Assembly (NCBI RefSeq): GCF_009857505.1
Contig: NZ_WWCP01000011.1
Coordinates: 1 to 64,000 of the forward strand
Source: Duganella lactea
GTDB taxonomy: Bacteria; Pseudomonadota; Gammaproteobacteria; Burkholderiales; Burkholderiaceae_D
Direction of reading: 5' to 3'
DNA length: 64,000 nt
A program made the position numbers and the translations under genes. Shown here piece after piece: positions 6,409 to 15,960 of the stretch (positions within the stretch are counted from its first letter, which is position 1; every line of letters starts with the position of its first letter). The notes beneath the pieces are model-generated. The model made no database searches. It was not told the origin of the DNA and saw nothing but the letters and a program-made list of their open reading frames with translations.

Positions 6409-8660
6409 CAAGCCTGGATCGCGATCATGGCCGGGCGATATTCCAACGGCGCAGTAGCAGCGGCAGCGGCAGCGGCAGGCGCGGCGCGGCGGTTCTGCTC
6501 CTGCAGCACCTCGATAAAGCAGTTCAGCGACATCGGCCGGTGATACAGGTAGCCCTGCATGGTGCTGCAGCCGTTGGCTTCGAGGTAGCGCGCCTGCACG
6601 GCGGTCTCCACCCCTTCGGCCACCAGGTGCAGGCCCAGGCCGCGCGCGATCGAGATGATCGCCAGGATCACCGGGTAGTGGCCGCCCTCGTCATGGATCT
6701 CCTTGACGAAGGACTGGTCGATCTTGATGGTGTGGATCGGGAAGCGGTGCAGATACGACAGCGACGAATAGCCGGTGCCGAAATCGTCGATCGCCACCGA
6801 CACGCCCAGCTGGCACAATTTGTTCAGCTGTTCGATCGCATATTGCGGATTGCGGATGCAGATGTTCTCGGTGATCTCCACCTCGATCTGCGCCGGTGAA
6901 ATGCCGTAGCGCGTCAGCGCGCCGCGCATCTTCTCGAAGAAGTCGCCGCGGTCCAGATACTGCGGCGACAGGTTCAGCGACAGCCGCAACGCTTCGCCGC
7001 CGGCCGCGTTCCATTGCACCAGGTCGCGGCACAGCGCGCCCAGCATCCAGTCGGAGATCGGCAGCATCAGGCCATTGTCCTCGGCGAACGGCAGGAACTC
7101 GCCGGCCGACAGCAGGCCGCGCTGCGGATGGTTCCAGCGCATCAGCCCTTCGGCGCCAACGATGCGGCCGGTCGCCACGTCCACCTGCGGCTGAAAGTAC
7201 ATTTCCAGCTCGTTGTGCTCCAGCGCCTTGCGCAGCGCCTGTTCCAGCGCAATCTTCTGGTGCGACACGTCCAGCATCGAGTTGTGATAGAAGCTGTGGC
7301 CATTCTTGCCCAGCGCCTTCACCTGGTACATGGCGATGTCCGCATGGCGCAGCAGTTCGTCGATGGTCTCGCCGTCGGTCGGATACACGGCGATGCCGAT
7401 CGAGGCCGAGATGTGCACCTCGTGCCCGTCCAGATCGAACGGCCGCTGCAGGCTTTCGAGGAACTTGTCGGCGATGGCCTTGGCGTCCTCGCGGTCGCGC
7501 AACTCCGGCAGCACGATGGTGAATTCGTCGCCGCCCTGGCGCGCCAGCGTGTCGCCGCGGCGCAGGCAATCCTTCAACCGCGCCGCCACCTGTTGCAGCA
7601 GCTCGTCGCCCTTCACATGGCCCAGCGTGTCGTTGACCAGCTTGAAGCGGTCCAGATCGATGAACATCACCGCCAGCTCGGTCAGTTTGCGCTTGGCCTG
7701 GATCACCGCCAGCCCAAGCCGGTCCTTGAACAGCATACGGTTCGGCAGGTCGGTCAGGATATCGTGGTAGGCCTGGTAGGAAATGACTTCCTCGGCGCGC
7801 TTGCGGTCGGTGATATCGCGCGCCACACCGTAGGTGCCGAAGAACTCGCGGGTGCGCGTGTCGTGATCCGGCACGTGCATGCCGATCGCGTTCAGCGCGA
7901 TCGTCATCAGCGTGTTGTTGAAGGTGCGTTCGACGCCGGCGCCGGTGTTGCACTTCAGCCGCAGCTCGACGTTGCGCGACGCCCGCTCGTCGACGCGGCG
8001 CTCGTTGAAGGCGTAGCGCGCGCGCTCCTGGTCTTCGTCATGCACCAGCACCGAGTAGTGGCGGCCGATCAGCTCCTCGCGGCTGTAGCCGAGCAACTGC
8101 TGCACGCGGTCGTTGACGAAGGTAATCTTGCCCTCGTGGTTCAGCGTGTAGATGATGTCCGGCGACGAGTCCACCAGGTAGCGGTACATCTTCTCCGAGT
8201 TTTCCAGCTTGGAGGTGATGCGCTCGTTGTCGACCGCGAGGCGGCGCTTTTGCAGCGCGTTCTCCACCGTCTTGAGCAGCTCCTCGCGGCTGTACGGCTT
8301 GCGCAGGTAATCGTAGGCGCCGCGCTTGAGCGCGCCAATGGCGGCCTCGATGCCGACATCGCCGCTCATGACGATGACGTCGCCGTCGATCTCGCGCGCG
8401 TTGATATAGTCCATGATCTCATGCCCGCTCATATCCGGCAGGCGGAGATCGAGCAGGATCAGATCAAATTTAAGTTTGGTCAACTGGGCCAGCGCCTCGC
8501 TGCCGCAGGTCGCGGTCACCAGTTGGTAATCGCGATCGCGCAGCAGCTCATACAACGACGACAGCAGGCGCGGTTCATCGTCGACAAGCAAAAGACGCGG
8601 GCGATAATCAGAAGACAGCGATTCGACGGGGGCTAGGTCGAAAGAGTTCAGGTTCATCAT
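6408..8660 (-). CDS. Response regulator with REC-PAS-GGDEF-EAL domains
   Basis: A 750-residue c-di-GMP turnover regulator. The receiver (residues ~20-145) has the VDDEP pocket, phosphoacceptor Asp in LILLDLRLPDMSG and Lys in LRKPYS. A PAS domain follows (~165-290, YLVDSSPDIIYTLNHEG). The GGDEF domain has an intact GGDEF with an RRGD inhibitory-site motif five residues before it. The EAL domain reads AEGLMRW in place of EALLRW but keeps ITEN, DDFGTGYSS, KIDQSFV and AEGVET, so it may be active. The start was chosen at 8660, where AAGG lies six bases upstream and only four bases separate it from the kinase stop; ATG 8657 is an alternative. It is the probable partner of the upstream kinase. Confidence 0.9.
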   Translation of the reverse strand: MMNLNSFDLAPVESLSSDYRPRLLLVDDEPRLLSSLYELLRDRDYQLVTATCGSEALAQLTKLKFDLILLDLRLPDMSGHEIMDYINAREIDGDVIVMSGDVGIEAAIGALKRGAYDYLRKPYSREELLKTVENALQKRRLAVDNERITSKLENSEKMYRYLVDSSPDIIYTLNHEGKITFVNDRVQQLLGYSREELIGRHYSVLVHDEDQERARYAFNERRVDERASRNVELRLKCNTGAGVERTFNNTLMTIALNAIGMHVPDHDTRTREFFGTYGVARDITDRKRAEEVISYQAYHDILTDLPNRMLFKDRLGLAVIQAKRKLTELAVMFIDLDRFKLVNDTLGHVKGDELLQQVAARLKDCLRRGDTLARQGGDEFTIVLPELRDREDAKAIADKFLESLQRPFDLDGHEVHISASIGIAVYPTDGETIDELLRHADIAMYQVKALGKNGHSFYHNSMLDVSHQKIALEQALRKALEHNELEMYFQPQVDVATGRIVGAEGLMRWNHPQRGLLSAGEFLPFAEDNGLMLPISDWMLGALCRDLVQWNAAGGEALRLSLNLSPQYLDRGDFFEKMRGALTRYGISPAQIEVEITENICIRNPQYAIEQLNKLCQLGVSVAIDDFGTGYSSLSYLHRFPIHTIKIDQSFVKEIHDEGGHYPVILAIISIARGLGLHLVAEGVETAVQARYLEANGCSTMQGYLYHRPMSLNCFIEVLQEQNRRAAPAAAAAAATAPLEYRPAMIAIQA

Positions 8661-8664
8661 GGCC

Positions 8665-10827
8665 TTAAGCGGAATCCATCGCCCGCGTTTGCACGCCTGC
8701 GACTTGGCTGTTACTGCCCTTGGCGGGCAGCAGGATTTCAAAAGTGGTACCCGTTTTTCCGGAACGGCAGGTAATCAGGCCTTGCATTTTCTTGACCAGG
8801 CTGTGGACGATGGACAGTCCAATGCCATGGTGGGCGCCCTCCTTGCCGCTGCGGACAGGAGAGAACAGGTTGGCCAGCACGTCTGCCGGCAAACCAGGAC
8901 CGGTGTCGCTGACCACCAGTTCCAGGTACAGCTTGCGCTCACGATTGACGTGACCGCGGTTGGCGATCTCGATCCGGCCGCCGGCGGCCAGCGCTTCGAC
9001 GGCGTTCTTGATCAGGTTCACCAGGATCTGCTTGAGCAGGTCGGCGTCGCCGTCGATCTCCGCCGGCTCCTCCTGCATGCGCACCACCATCTGCACCGAG
9101 GCCGGCACGAAATCGGTGGCGCGGAACAGGCGCAGCACGTCGTCCACCACCTTGGTGACGTCGGTCACGCGCGAGGTCTCGGTCGGCTGCAGGTCGGCCA
9201 GGCCGTTGATCAACTGGCCGACGCGGTCGATCTCCTCGTTCAGGATCGACATCTCGCCGACCACCGGCTCGCGCCGCGCCAGCTTGCTGTCCAACACCGA
9301 CAGGTAGTTCTTGATGATCGACAGCGGGTTGTTCACCTCGTGCACCACGCGGCGCGAGGCTTCGCGGTACTCCTCCGCCACATGGGCGAGCTGGCGCTTG
9401 GCGTGACCGCGCTCGCTCATCGCCGTCTCCAGCGCGGCGGCGGCCTGGGTGCCGAACGACAGCAGGAAGCGCTCGCGCTTTTGCAGCAGTTGCAACTGCC
9501 AGGCCGGCGCGCCGCCGATCAGCACACCGAGGCAGCGCTGGTTGGCCACCAGCGGCAGACACACCATGCTGTCGCTGCCGAGGATGCGGAACAGCTGCTC
9601 TTCCGGCACGCTGTGGGTCTGGCCGTCGCGGTTGACGTAAGCCAGCGTGCGCTCCAGCGCCGCGCGCGCCATCGGCCCGCCCTGATTCAGCGGGATGACG
9701 AATTCGGCCAGCCGTTGCTGGCCTTCGCCGGTGGCCACGCCGTGCAGCGCGTGGCCGGTGGGGTTTTCCAGCAGCAGCACGGCGTTTTCCAGATCAAACA
9801 GGATGCGCGCCGAGCGGGTGATGGCTTCCAGCAGGCTGGCCTCGCCGTTCTGACGGGCGAAGGTCTGGCCCATTTCGGACACCAGCATGATGTTGCGCAC
9901 TTCTTCCGACAGCCGCTGCTGCACCGGATCGACCAGCGGCGGCGCGTAGGCCGCCGGCGCGACGATGTCGTCGGCGCCGGCCAGGTCGATGCTCAGGTAG
10001 TCGGCCGATTGTTCCACCTGGCGCGCGGCGCTGTTGACGATCAGCTCCAGCTTGTCGCCATCCAGGTTGCACAGGCGGGCCGCCTCGTCGATGGCCTGCT
10101 GCTGGCCGGTATGGCAGCACAGCAGGTGCGCCAGGCGCACGATGCGGATCAGCGGATGCGCCGCCTCCAGCCGCGTGACCGGTTCATGGTGATACAGCAC
10201 GCTGTCGGCCAGGAACGAATCCAGGCTCCAGCGTTCGATCAGCCAGGCGCCCGCTTCGGCGTGGGTAATTTGCAACGTGCGCTGCTCGACGGCGCACAGC
10301 GCCTCGTCGTCGCGGGCGGTGAAGTTGAACGCGTATTCCTTCGGCGCGGCGGCCAGCAGCGCCAGCCGGCCGACGTTGTGCAGCAGGCCGGCCAGGTAAG
10401 CCTCCTCGGCGTGCGGATAGTCGGTCTGCCGGGCGAGGTCGCGCGCGATGACGGCGGTGGTCAGCGAGCTTTTCCAGAAACCGCGCAGGTCGGTGCTGGC
10501 GGAATGCGGGAAGCTGTTAAAGGTCTGGAACACCGATTCGCTGATCACCAGCGTCTTGATCATGTCGGTGCCGAGCGACACCAGCGATTGCTCCAGCCCC
10601 ACCGCGCGCTGATTGCGGTGGTAGGCCGAACTGTTGGCGACGGTCAGGATCTTGCTGGTCATCGCCGCGTCCTTGGCGATGAGGGCGGCCAGCTCCGGCA
10701 TGCCGGCATCATCGGCTTGCAGGTGCTCAATCAGCTTGATCAGGATCTGCGGCATCGCCGGCAGACGGGCTATCAGCAGCCGATTGCGAATATCGTGGTC
10801 AGATTGTTGATGCATCGTATCAAACAT
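8665..10827 (-). CDS. HDOD-GAF sensor histidine kinase
   Basis: A 720-residue hybrid of an N-terminal HDOD domain (about residues 10-210, with LLHNVGRLALL and HAEAGAWLIERW), a central GAF-like domain (about 310-450) and a C-terminal kinase. The kinase has an H-box VHEVNNPLSIIKNY (His about 496), an N-box NLIKNAVEAL, G1 DTGPGLP and G2 HHGIGLSIVHSLV. No transmembrane segment is visible, so it is probably cytoplasmic. HDOD domains usually sense or scaffold signalling; here one replaces a classical input. The gene starts the operon with the c-di-GMP regulator (four-base gap) and the Sel1 gene. ATG 10827 was taken as start (GGCGG upstream); 10815 is possible. No REC domain is present, so phosphotransfer to the neighbour is the simplest model. 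Confidence 0.88.
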   Translation of the reverse strand: MFDTMHQQSDHDIRNRLLIARLPAMPQILIKLIEHLQADDAGMPELAALIAKDAAMTSKILTVANSSAYHRNQRAVGLEQSLVSLGTDMIKTLVISESVFQTFNSFPHSASTDLRGFWKSSLTTAVIARDLARQTDYPHAEEAYLAGLLHNVGRLALLAAAPKEYAFNFTARDDEALCAVEQRTLQITHAEAGAWLIERWSLDSFLADSVLYHHEPVTRLEAAHPLIRIVRLAHLLCCHTGQQQAIDEAARLCNLDGDKLELIVNSAARQVEQSADYLSIDLAGADDIVAPAAYAPPLVDPVQQRLSEEVRNIMLVSEMGQTFARQNGEASLLEAITRSARILFDLENAVLLLENPTGHALHGVATGEGQQRLAEFVIPLNQGGPMARAALERTLAYVNRDGQTHSVPEEQLFRILGSDSMVCLPLVANQRCLGVLIGGAPAWQLQLLQKRERFLLSFGTQAAAALETAMSERGHAKRQLAHVAEEYREASRRVVHEVNNPLSIIKNYLSVLDSKLARREPVVGEMSILNEEIDRVGQLINGLADLQPTETSRVTDVTKVVDDVLRLFRATDFVPASVQMVVRMQEEPAEIDGDADLLKQILVNLIKNAVEALAAGGRIEIANRGHVNRERKLYLELVVSDTGPGLPADVLANLFSPVRSGKEGAHHGIGLSIVHSLVKKMQGLITCRSGKTGTTFEILLPAKGSNSQVAGVQTRAMDSA

Positions 10828-11025
10828 TGCCGCCGGTAGACATCGATCAAGGGTCGTAACGCCACGGCGAAATGCCGTCAACGTGAGGTTTTATGCGGGT
10901 TGTGGCGCGTTTCAGCGGCGCCGCCCTGCCCGCCAAAAAATGATCTTAGCATAAAGTCTGATGCTTACTTAGCACGAGGAAAAATTTCTTACTCAACCAA
11001 GTCAATTTCCGTGGCGCAATAATTA

Positions 11026-12306
11026 TCAACCGATATTGCGCGTTAGCATGCTCCGGTAATAGCGCGACGTCAACCACAAAGCCAGAGCAGCGCTACTAAA
11101 CGCCATCTGTCCGGCGGCTAGCCACAGCGCCGAATGTGATAGGAAGGGGGCGATCACGCCGGCCACGATGGCGCCCAGCAGCGTCACCGCGAACGACTGC
11201 ACCGAGGCCACCGTGCCGCGGATGTGCGGGAACAGGTCGAGCGCCAGCAGCGTGGCGCCGGGCGCCACGATCGACATGCCGAAGGTGTAGAACAACATCG
11301 GCAGCACGGTCCATGGCAGCGCCGGCGGCAGGAAGCTGTGGTACAGCAGGTTGACGCTGGACGCCGCCAGCAGGAAGCAAAAGCCGATGCCGATCTGGCG
11401 CGCAAAGGGCATCTTGCCGGCGATGCGGTTGGCCGCCAGCGCGCCGAGGAAGATGCCGGCCACCGACGGAATGAACAGCCAGGCGAATTCCGAGGCGCCC
11501 AGGTGCAGCTGCTCCGGCAGGAACACCGGCGCCGCCGCGATGTAGATAAACAATCCGCTGAAGTTCAGCGCCACCACGCCGGTCTTCAGGTGGAACAACG
11601 GCGAGCGCAGGATCTCACTATAGTTCCGGATCAGGAAGCGCGGATTGAACGGATGGCGTTTTTCCGGCGGCAGCGTTTCCGGCAGCCGGCGGTAGCAATA
11701 GATCAACAGCAGGATGCTGTAGGCCAGCAGCGACAGGAAGATGGCGCGCCAGTCAAACAGCGTGACGATCCAGCCACCCAGCACCGGCGCGATGGCCGGG
11801 GCGATGGCGAAGATCATGGTCACCAGCGACAGCAGGCGGGCGGCGGCGGCGTCCTCGTACAAGTCGCGGATGATGGCGCGGCCAACCACCACGCCGGCGC
11901 CGGCGGAAATGCCCTGCATGATGCGGAATACCCACAGATAGTGGACCGTATGCGCGGCGGCGCAGCCCAGCGTGCCGATGGCGAACATCGCCAGCGAGAC
12001 CAGGATGACGTTGCGGCGGCCGAAGGCGTCCGACAGCGCGCCGTGCCACAACACCATGCCGGCGAAGGCCAGCATGTAGAAGGTCAGGCTTTGCTGCACC
12101 TCCAGCGGCGTGGCGTGCAGCGTGGCCTGGATGTTGGGGAAGGCCGGCAGGTAGGCGTCGATGGAGAACGGGCCAAGCATCGACAGGCCGGCCAGCATCA
12201 CCGCCAGCGCGGCGGCGGTGAGCGGCTTGCGGTGCGGCGGTTCGGGTGGCGGGACATCATGGTCGATGTCCTGGTCCGGGAGGTCGGCGGGCGGTGTCGG
12301 CAGCAT
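11026..12306 (-). CDS. Bcr/CflA-type MFS multidrug efflux transporter
   Basis: A 426-residue major-facilitator protein with about 12 hydrophobic helices. The first follows a Pro/Asp-rich N-terminal tail and reads LAVMLAGLSMLGPFSIDAYL; PFSIDAYLPAFP is typical of the Bcr/CflA drug:proton antiporters. The loop 2-3 motif GALSDAFGRRNVIL matches the MFS signature GxLxDrxGRr. Export of drugs such as bicyclomycin or chloramphenicol is a family inference; the substrate is unknown. It lies 43 bases downstream of the THUMP methyltransferase gene on the same strand, so co-transcription is possible. No dedicated regulator is adjacent. Confidence 0.88.
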   Translation of the reverse strand: MLPTPPADLPDQDIDHDVPPPEPPHRKPLTAAALAVMLAGLSMLGPFSIDAYLPAFPNIQATLHATPLEVQQSLTFYMLAFAGMVLWHGALSDAFGRRNVILVSLAMFAIGTLGCAAAHTVHYLWVFRIMQGISAGAGVVVGRAIIRDLYEDAAAARLLSLVTMIFAIAPAIAPVLGGWIVTLFDWRAIFLSLLAYSILLLIYCYRRLPETLPPEKRHPFNPRFLIRNYSEILRSPLFHLKTGVVALNFSGLFIYIAAAPVFLPEQLHLGASEFAWLFIPSVAGIFLGALAANRIAGKMPFARQIGIGFCFLLAASSVNLLYHSFLPPALPWTVLPMLFYTFGMSIVAPGATLLALDLFPHIRGTVASVQSFAVTLLGAIVAGVIAPFLSHSALWLAAGQMAFSSAALALWLTSRYYRSMLTRNIG

Positions 12307-12349
12307 ATCGGTTTCCAGTCAGATTGGCCCTGCGCGGGTACGGCGTCGC

Positions 12350-13549
12350 TTATTCTTTCGGCTTGGCGGCTTCGCGGCGGTTGAAGCCGGCCACCATGTC
12401 GAAGCGGAACAACCGGCATTCCAGCGCACCGTTGAAGAATGGCGTCTTGCGCGACTCCTTCAAGCGCAGCAGCTTCGGCACACCCAGGTCGGCCGTGAAC
12501 AGATACACCGTCCAGCCGGCGAAGCGCTGCTTCAGCGTCGAGCTGAGTTCCGCGTAAAAGCTGTTGGCCAGTTCATCCTGCGGCATGGTGCTGTCGCCGC
12601 GCACGCCGATCCGCTCGCCGTAGGGAGGATTGGTCAGCAGGATGCCCGGCTGCGCGGTCGGCGCCTGCACCTGCTGCGCCTCGATCTGCTTCAGCGGCAC
12701 CTCGAACAGGATGCCGGCGCTGCGCAGGTTGTGACGTGCCATCGCCACCATGTCGCCCGAGATATCGGAACCGAAGATGGTCGGCTCGGCCGGCAGCGGG
12801 TTCGGCTTGATGGCGGCCTTCATGTCCTGCCACACCTGGGTCTCGAAATCATGGAACTTCTCGAACGCGAAACGGCGGCGCGCGCCGGGCGGCACGCCCT
12901 GCACCATCTGCGCCGCTTCGCACAGGATGGTGCCGGAGCCGCACATCGGGTCGAACAGCGGCATGCCCGGCTTCCAGCCGGCCACGCGCAGCAGGCCGGC
13001 GGCCAGGTTCTCGCGCAGCGGCGCGTCGCCGGTCTCGGTGCGCCAGCCGCGCTTGAACAAGGCCTCGCCCGAGGTGTCCAGGTAGACGATAAACTGGTGC
13101 GCGTCGACGAAGCCGAAGATACGCATGTCCGGCTCCTTGGTATCGACCGACGGACGCTTTTTATACTGATCGAGGAAGCGGTCGCAGATGGCGTCCTTGA
13201 TCTTCAGCGTGGTGAACTCCAGGCTTTTCAGCGGCGACTTGACGGCGGTGAGATCGACGCGGATGGTGTGGTCGTAGCTGAACCACTCTTCCCACGGCTG
13301 CGCCAGCGTCAGGTCGTAGATATCGTTCTCGTTCTTGTAGCCGCCGGCGGCCATGCGCATCAGCACACGCGAGGCGATGCGCGAGTGCAGATTCATGCGG
13401 TAGGCGTCGGTCAGCTCGCCGGAGGCGTGCACGCCGCCCGGCACTTCGTTGTGCACCTTCATGGTGGTGCTGTGTTGCGCGATCTCGCGCAGTTCTTCGG
13501 CTAACGCCGCTTCCATGCCACGCGGGCATGGGCAAAAGAAAGATGCCAT
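12350..13549 (-). CDS. rlmL: THUMP-domain 23S rRNA methyltransferase (RlmL-like)
   Basis: A 399-residue class I SAM-dependent RNA methyltransferase. An N-terminal THUMP region (about 40-160, including MNLHSRIASRVLMRMAAGG) binds RNA. The Rossmann catalytic domain has the SAM motif DPMCGSGTILCEAA, the acidic motif FGSDISGDMVAMAR and the catalytic NPPYGERIG. RlmL makes N2-methylguanosine at G2445 of 23S rRNA in E. coli. This protein lacks the fused C-terminal RlmK domain found in enterics and is about the length of the RlmL part alone. The target base is inferred from family resemblance. It lies downstream of an intrinsic terminator that ends the leuS operon, so it should have its own promoter. 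Confidence 0.85.
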   Translation of the reverse strand: MASFFCPCPRGMEAALAEELREIAQHSTTMKVHNEVPGGVHASGELTDAYRMNLHSRIASRVLMRMAAGGYKNENDIYDLTLAQPWEEWFSYDHTIRVDLTAVKSPLKSLEFTTLKIKDAICDRFLDQYKKRPSVDTKEPDMRIFGFVDAHQFIVYLDTSGEALFKRGWRTETGDAPLRENLAAGLLRVAGWKPGMPLFDPMCGSGTILCEAAQMVQGVPPGARRRFAFEKFHDFETQVWQDMKAAIKPNPLPAEPTIFGSDISGDMVAMARHNLRSAGILFEVPLKQIEAQQVQAPTAQPGILLTNPPYGERIGVRGDSTMPQDELANSFYAELSSTLKQRFAGWTVYLFTADLGVPKLLRLKESRKTPFFNGALECRLFRFDMVAGFNRREAAKPKE

Positions 13550-13569
13550 AGGAGTACCTTTTGTCCGTT

Positions 13570-13603
13570 AAAAAATGCGCGCCGCCCACGCGGGCGCGGC
13601 GCC
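13570..13603 (-). terminator. Intrinsic terminator of the leuS operon
   Basis: Read on the minus strand, GGCGC/GGGC arms (13592-13602) pair with complementary arms at 13579-13587 around a four-base loop, with a two-base bulge on one side, and are followed by a run of six T. It lies 31 bases after the stop of the isomerase gene and before the methyltransferase start. Confidence 0.65.
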
Positions 13604-13633
13604 TGTTGCACGAAGCCTGTTGCAAACAGCTTG

Positions 13634-14236
13634 TTACTTCGTCATTGCGCGTTCCAGGAAGTCCAGGCGGTCCTGGCCCCAGAAGTTTTCGCCTTCCAGC
13701 ACATACCACGGCGATCCGAACACGCTGGCGGCGTTCGCATCGTCGGTGTTACGGTCATACTCGGCCAGCACGCTGGCCGTCTCCGACGACTTGACCAGCG
13801 CCTTGCCATCGAGCTCGCAATCGCCGGCGATCTGCACCAGCGTGGCCTCGTCGCCGATATTGCGGTCCTCGGCCCACAGGCCGCGCATGATGGCGCCGGC
13901 CAGCTTGAGGCCAACTTCGGTGCCATGCGTCATGCGCGCGGCCACGATCATCTTGTTGGCCAGCTCCGGCGACACCGGGAAGAACCGCGGCTGCAGCGTC
14001 AGCGCGATCCCCAGATACTCCGCCCAGCGCGCCAGCTCCACCAGGCGGTACGCCTGCCGCTGCGGCGCACGTTTCGCCAGCGGCAGCCCGCCCGACACGC
14101 CAAACACCTTGCTCAAATCGCAGGGCTTTACATCAATCTGCACGCCATGTTTGCGCGCCATGGCGATGAACCGTTCGTGGCCCAGATAGGCCCACGGCGA
14201 GTGCGCGGCAAAGAAGTACTGACATACCTTGCTCAT
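13634..14236 (-). CDS. 2-hydroxychromene-2-carboxylate isomerase family protein (DsbA-like fold)
   Basis: A 200-residue thioredoxin-fold protein of the kappa-GST/2-hydroxychromene-2-carboxylate isomerase family. It opens YFFAAHSPWAYLGHERF, where the Ser of HSPWAYLG matches the glutathione-activating serine. It ends FGSPWYVLEGENFWGQDRLDFL, the family's C-terminal signature. The named reaction belongs to naphthalene breakdown, but no other aromatic-catabolic gene is nearby, so a general glutathione-dependent role is as likely. It is the last gene of the leuS-lptE-holA-proA-hemJ run (10-base gap to hemJ) and is followed by a terminator. Confidence 0.85.
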   Translation of the reverse strand: MSKVCQYFFAAHSPWAYLGHERFIAMARKHGVQIDVKPCDLSKVFGVSGGLPLAKRAPQRQAYRLVELARWAEYLGIALTLQPRFFPVSPELANKMIVAARMTHGTEVGLKLAGAIMRGLWAEDRNIGDEATLVQIAGDCELDGKALVKSSETASVLAEYDRNTDDANAASVFGSPWYVLEGENFWGQDRLDFLERAMTK

Positions 14237-14246
14237 GAGGCTTCCT

Positions 14247-14669
14247 TTAGAAAGGCTTCACAACCACCAGCAGCACAATGCCCAGCATCAGGAACACCGG
14301 CAGCTCATTGAACACGCGGAACCACTTGTGGCTACGCTGGTTTTCACCACGCTCGAAGCGCTTCAGGATGCCGCCGCAGGCATGATGGTAGCCGATCAGC
14401 ACCACCACCAGCGTCAACTTGGCGTGCAGCCAGCCAGGCATGTGCACGCCGTAGGCCAGATAGATCAGGTACGCCCCGAACGCCACCGCGAACACCGAGA
14501 GCCACATCGAAAACCGATACAGCTTGCGCGCCATGACCTGCAGGCGCGAGATGCTGTTCTTGTCGGTCTCCATCGCCAGGTTGACGAAGATGCGCGGCAG
14601 GTAGAACACGCCGGCCATCCAGGCGATGACGAAGAAGATGTGCAGTGCTTTAATCCAGAGGTACAACAT
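14247..14669 (-). CDS. hemJ: HemJ/CopD-family membrane protein (probable protoporphyrinogen IX oxidase)
   Basis: A 140-residue integral membrane protein with four predicted helices. It carries the UPF0093/HemJ hallmarks: WIKALHIFFVIAWMAGVFYL with the conserved His at position 10, YLPRIFV, and WLHAKLTLVVVL with the conserved Lys. HemJ oxidises protoporphyrinogen IX to protoporphyrin IX, the penultimate haem step, in bacteria lacking HemG and HemY. Betaproteobacterial members are often labelled only CopD family, so the enzymatic role is inferred. It lies nine bases after proA and ten before the isomerase gene, inside one operon. Confidence 0.78.
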   Translation of the reverse strand: MLYLWIKALHIFFVIAWMAGVFYLPRIFVNLAMETDKNSISRLQVMARKLYRFSMWLSVFAVAFGAYLIYLAYGVHMPGWLHAKLTLVVVLIGYHHACGGILKRFERGENQRSHKWFRVFNELPVFLMLGIVLLVVVKPF

Positions 14670-14678
14670 GATCTATCC

Positions 14679-15944
14679 TTATTGTCGAACTTCTCCGTGG
14701 CCAAATACCACGTATTTCAGCGAGGTCAAACCTTCCAGTCCGACCGGGCCGCGTGCGTGCAGCTTGTCGTTGGAGATGCCGATCTCGGCGCCCAGGCCGT
14801 ACTCGAAACCGTCGGCGAAGCGCGTCGAGGCGTTGACCATCACCGACGACGAATCGACTTCGCGCAGGAAACGCATCGCCGCCGTATGGTCTTCGGTGAT
14901 GATCGCCTCGGTGTGCTTGGACGAGTAGGTGTTGATATGGTCCATCGCCTCATCCATGTCCGCCACGATCTTCACCGCCAGAACCGGCGCCAGATATTCG
15001 GTCGACCAGTCTTCCCCGGTGGCCGCCGCCAGATGCGGATAGCCTTGCAGGATCGCGGCCGCTTCCGGATCGGCGCGCAGCTCGACCTGTTTGGTCGCGT
15101 ACAGCGCGGCCAGTTGCGGCAACACCGCCGGCGCCACCGCGCGCGCCACCAGCAGCGTTTCCATCGTGTTGCAGGTGCCGTAGCGGTGGCACTTGGCGTT
15201 GAAGCCGATGTCCAGCGCTTTCTTCAGGTCGGCCTTGGCGTCGATGTAGACGTGGCAGATGCCGTCCAGGTGCTTGATCATCGGCACCGTGGCTTCGGCC
15301 ATCAGGCGCGCGATCAGGCTCTTGCCGCCGCGCGGCACGATCACGTCCACATACTGCGGCATGGTGATCAGCGCGCCGACGGCGGCGCGGTCGGTGGTGT
15401 CCACCACTTGCACGCCGTCGGCCGGCAGACCGGCGCCTTCCAGGCCTTCCTTGACCAGTTTCGCCAGCGCGCGGTTGCAGTGGATCGCTTCCGAGCCGCC
15501 GCGCAGGATGGTGGCGTTGCCGCTCTTGATGCACAGGCCGGCAGCGTCCACCGTCACGTTCGGGCGCGACTCGTAGATGATGCCGATCACGCCCAGCGGC
15601 ACGCGCATCTGGCCGACCTGGATGCCGCTCGGGCGGAACTTCAGGCCGGAGATTTCGCCGATCGGGTCGGCCAGCGCGACGATCTGGCGCAGCCCTTCGA
15701 TCATCGTGGCGATGGCCTTGTCGGACAGCGCCAGGCGGTCCAGCATGGCCGGCTCCAGGCCGTTGGCGGCGGCGGCGTCCATATCCAGTTGATTGGCGGC
15801 GCGCAGCGCGTCGGCGTCGCGTTCGATGGCGTCGGCGATCAGCGTCAGCGCGCGGTTGCGCGTGGCGGTGTCGGCGCGGGCCATGGCGCGCGATGCCGTG
15901 CGCGCCTGCCGCCCCAGTTGTTCCATGTACTGCTTGATGTCCAT
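14679..15944 (-). CDS. proA: Glutamate-5-semialdehyde dehydrogenase (gamma-glutamyl phosphate reductase)
   Basis: A 421-residue ALDH-superfamily enzyme that reduces gamma-glutamyl phosphate to glutamate-5-semialdehyde with NADPH, the second step of proline synthesis in the cytoplasm. Visible features are [18 protein letters not shown], the nucleotide-binding stretch with GGSEA, the catalytic Cys in [12 protein letters not shown] and the C-terminal [20 protein letters not shown] signature. Length is standard. It follows holA after 49 bases that contain a REP-like hairpin, and precedes hemJ by nine bases. proB is not in the window. Confidence 0.97.
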   Translation of the reverse strand: MDIKQYMEQLGRQARTASRAMARADTATRNRALTLIADAIERDADALRAANQLDMDAAAANGLEPAMLDRLALSDKAIATMIEGLRQIVALADPIGEISGLKFRPSGIQVGQMRVPLGVIGIIYESRPNVTVDAAGLCIKSGNATILRGGSEAIHCNRALAKLVKEGLEGAGLPADGVQVVDTTDRAAVGALITMPQYVDVIVPRGGKSLIARLMAEATVPMIKHLDGICHVYIDAKADLKKALDIGFNAKCHRYGTCNTMETLLVARAVAPAVLPQLAALYATKQVELRADPEAAAILQGYPHLAAATGEDWSTEYLAPVLAVKIVADMDEAMDHINTYSSKHTEAIITEDHTAAMRFLREVDSSSVMVNASTRFADGFEYGLGAEIGISNDKLHARGPVGLEGLTSLKYVVFGHGEVRQ

Positions 15945-15960
15945 TCTTTATCCCCTGCCC

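Noticed and set aside
8659..10839. A 726-residue open frame opposite the HDOD kinase gene
   Set aside because: It shows the same antisense composition and no domain, while the kinase frame carries clear HDOD, GAF and kinase motifs.
10828..11025. Promoter of the HDOD kinase operon
   Set aside because: Several AT-rich hexamers resembling -10 and -35 elements exist (around TTATGCTAAGAT on the minus strand), but none has convincing spacing, so no promoter was called.
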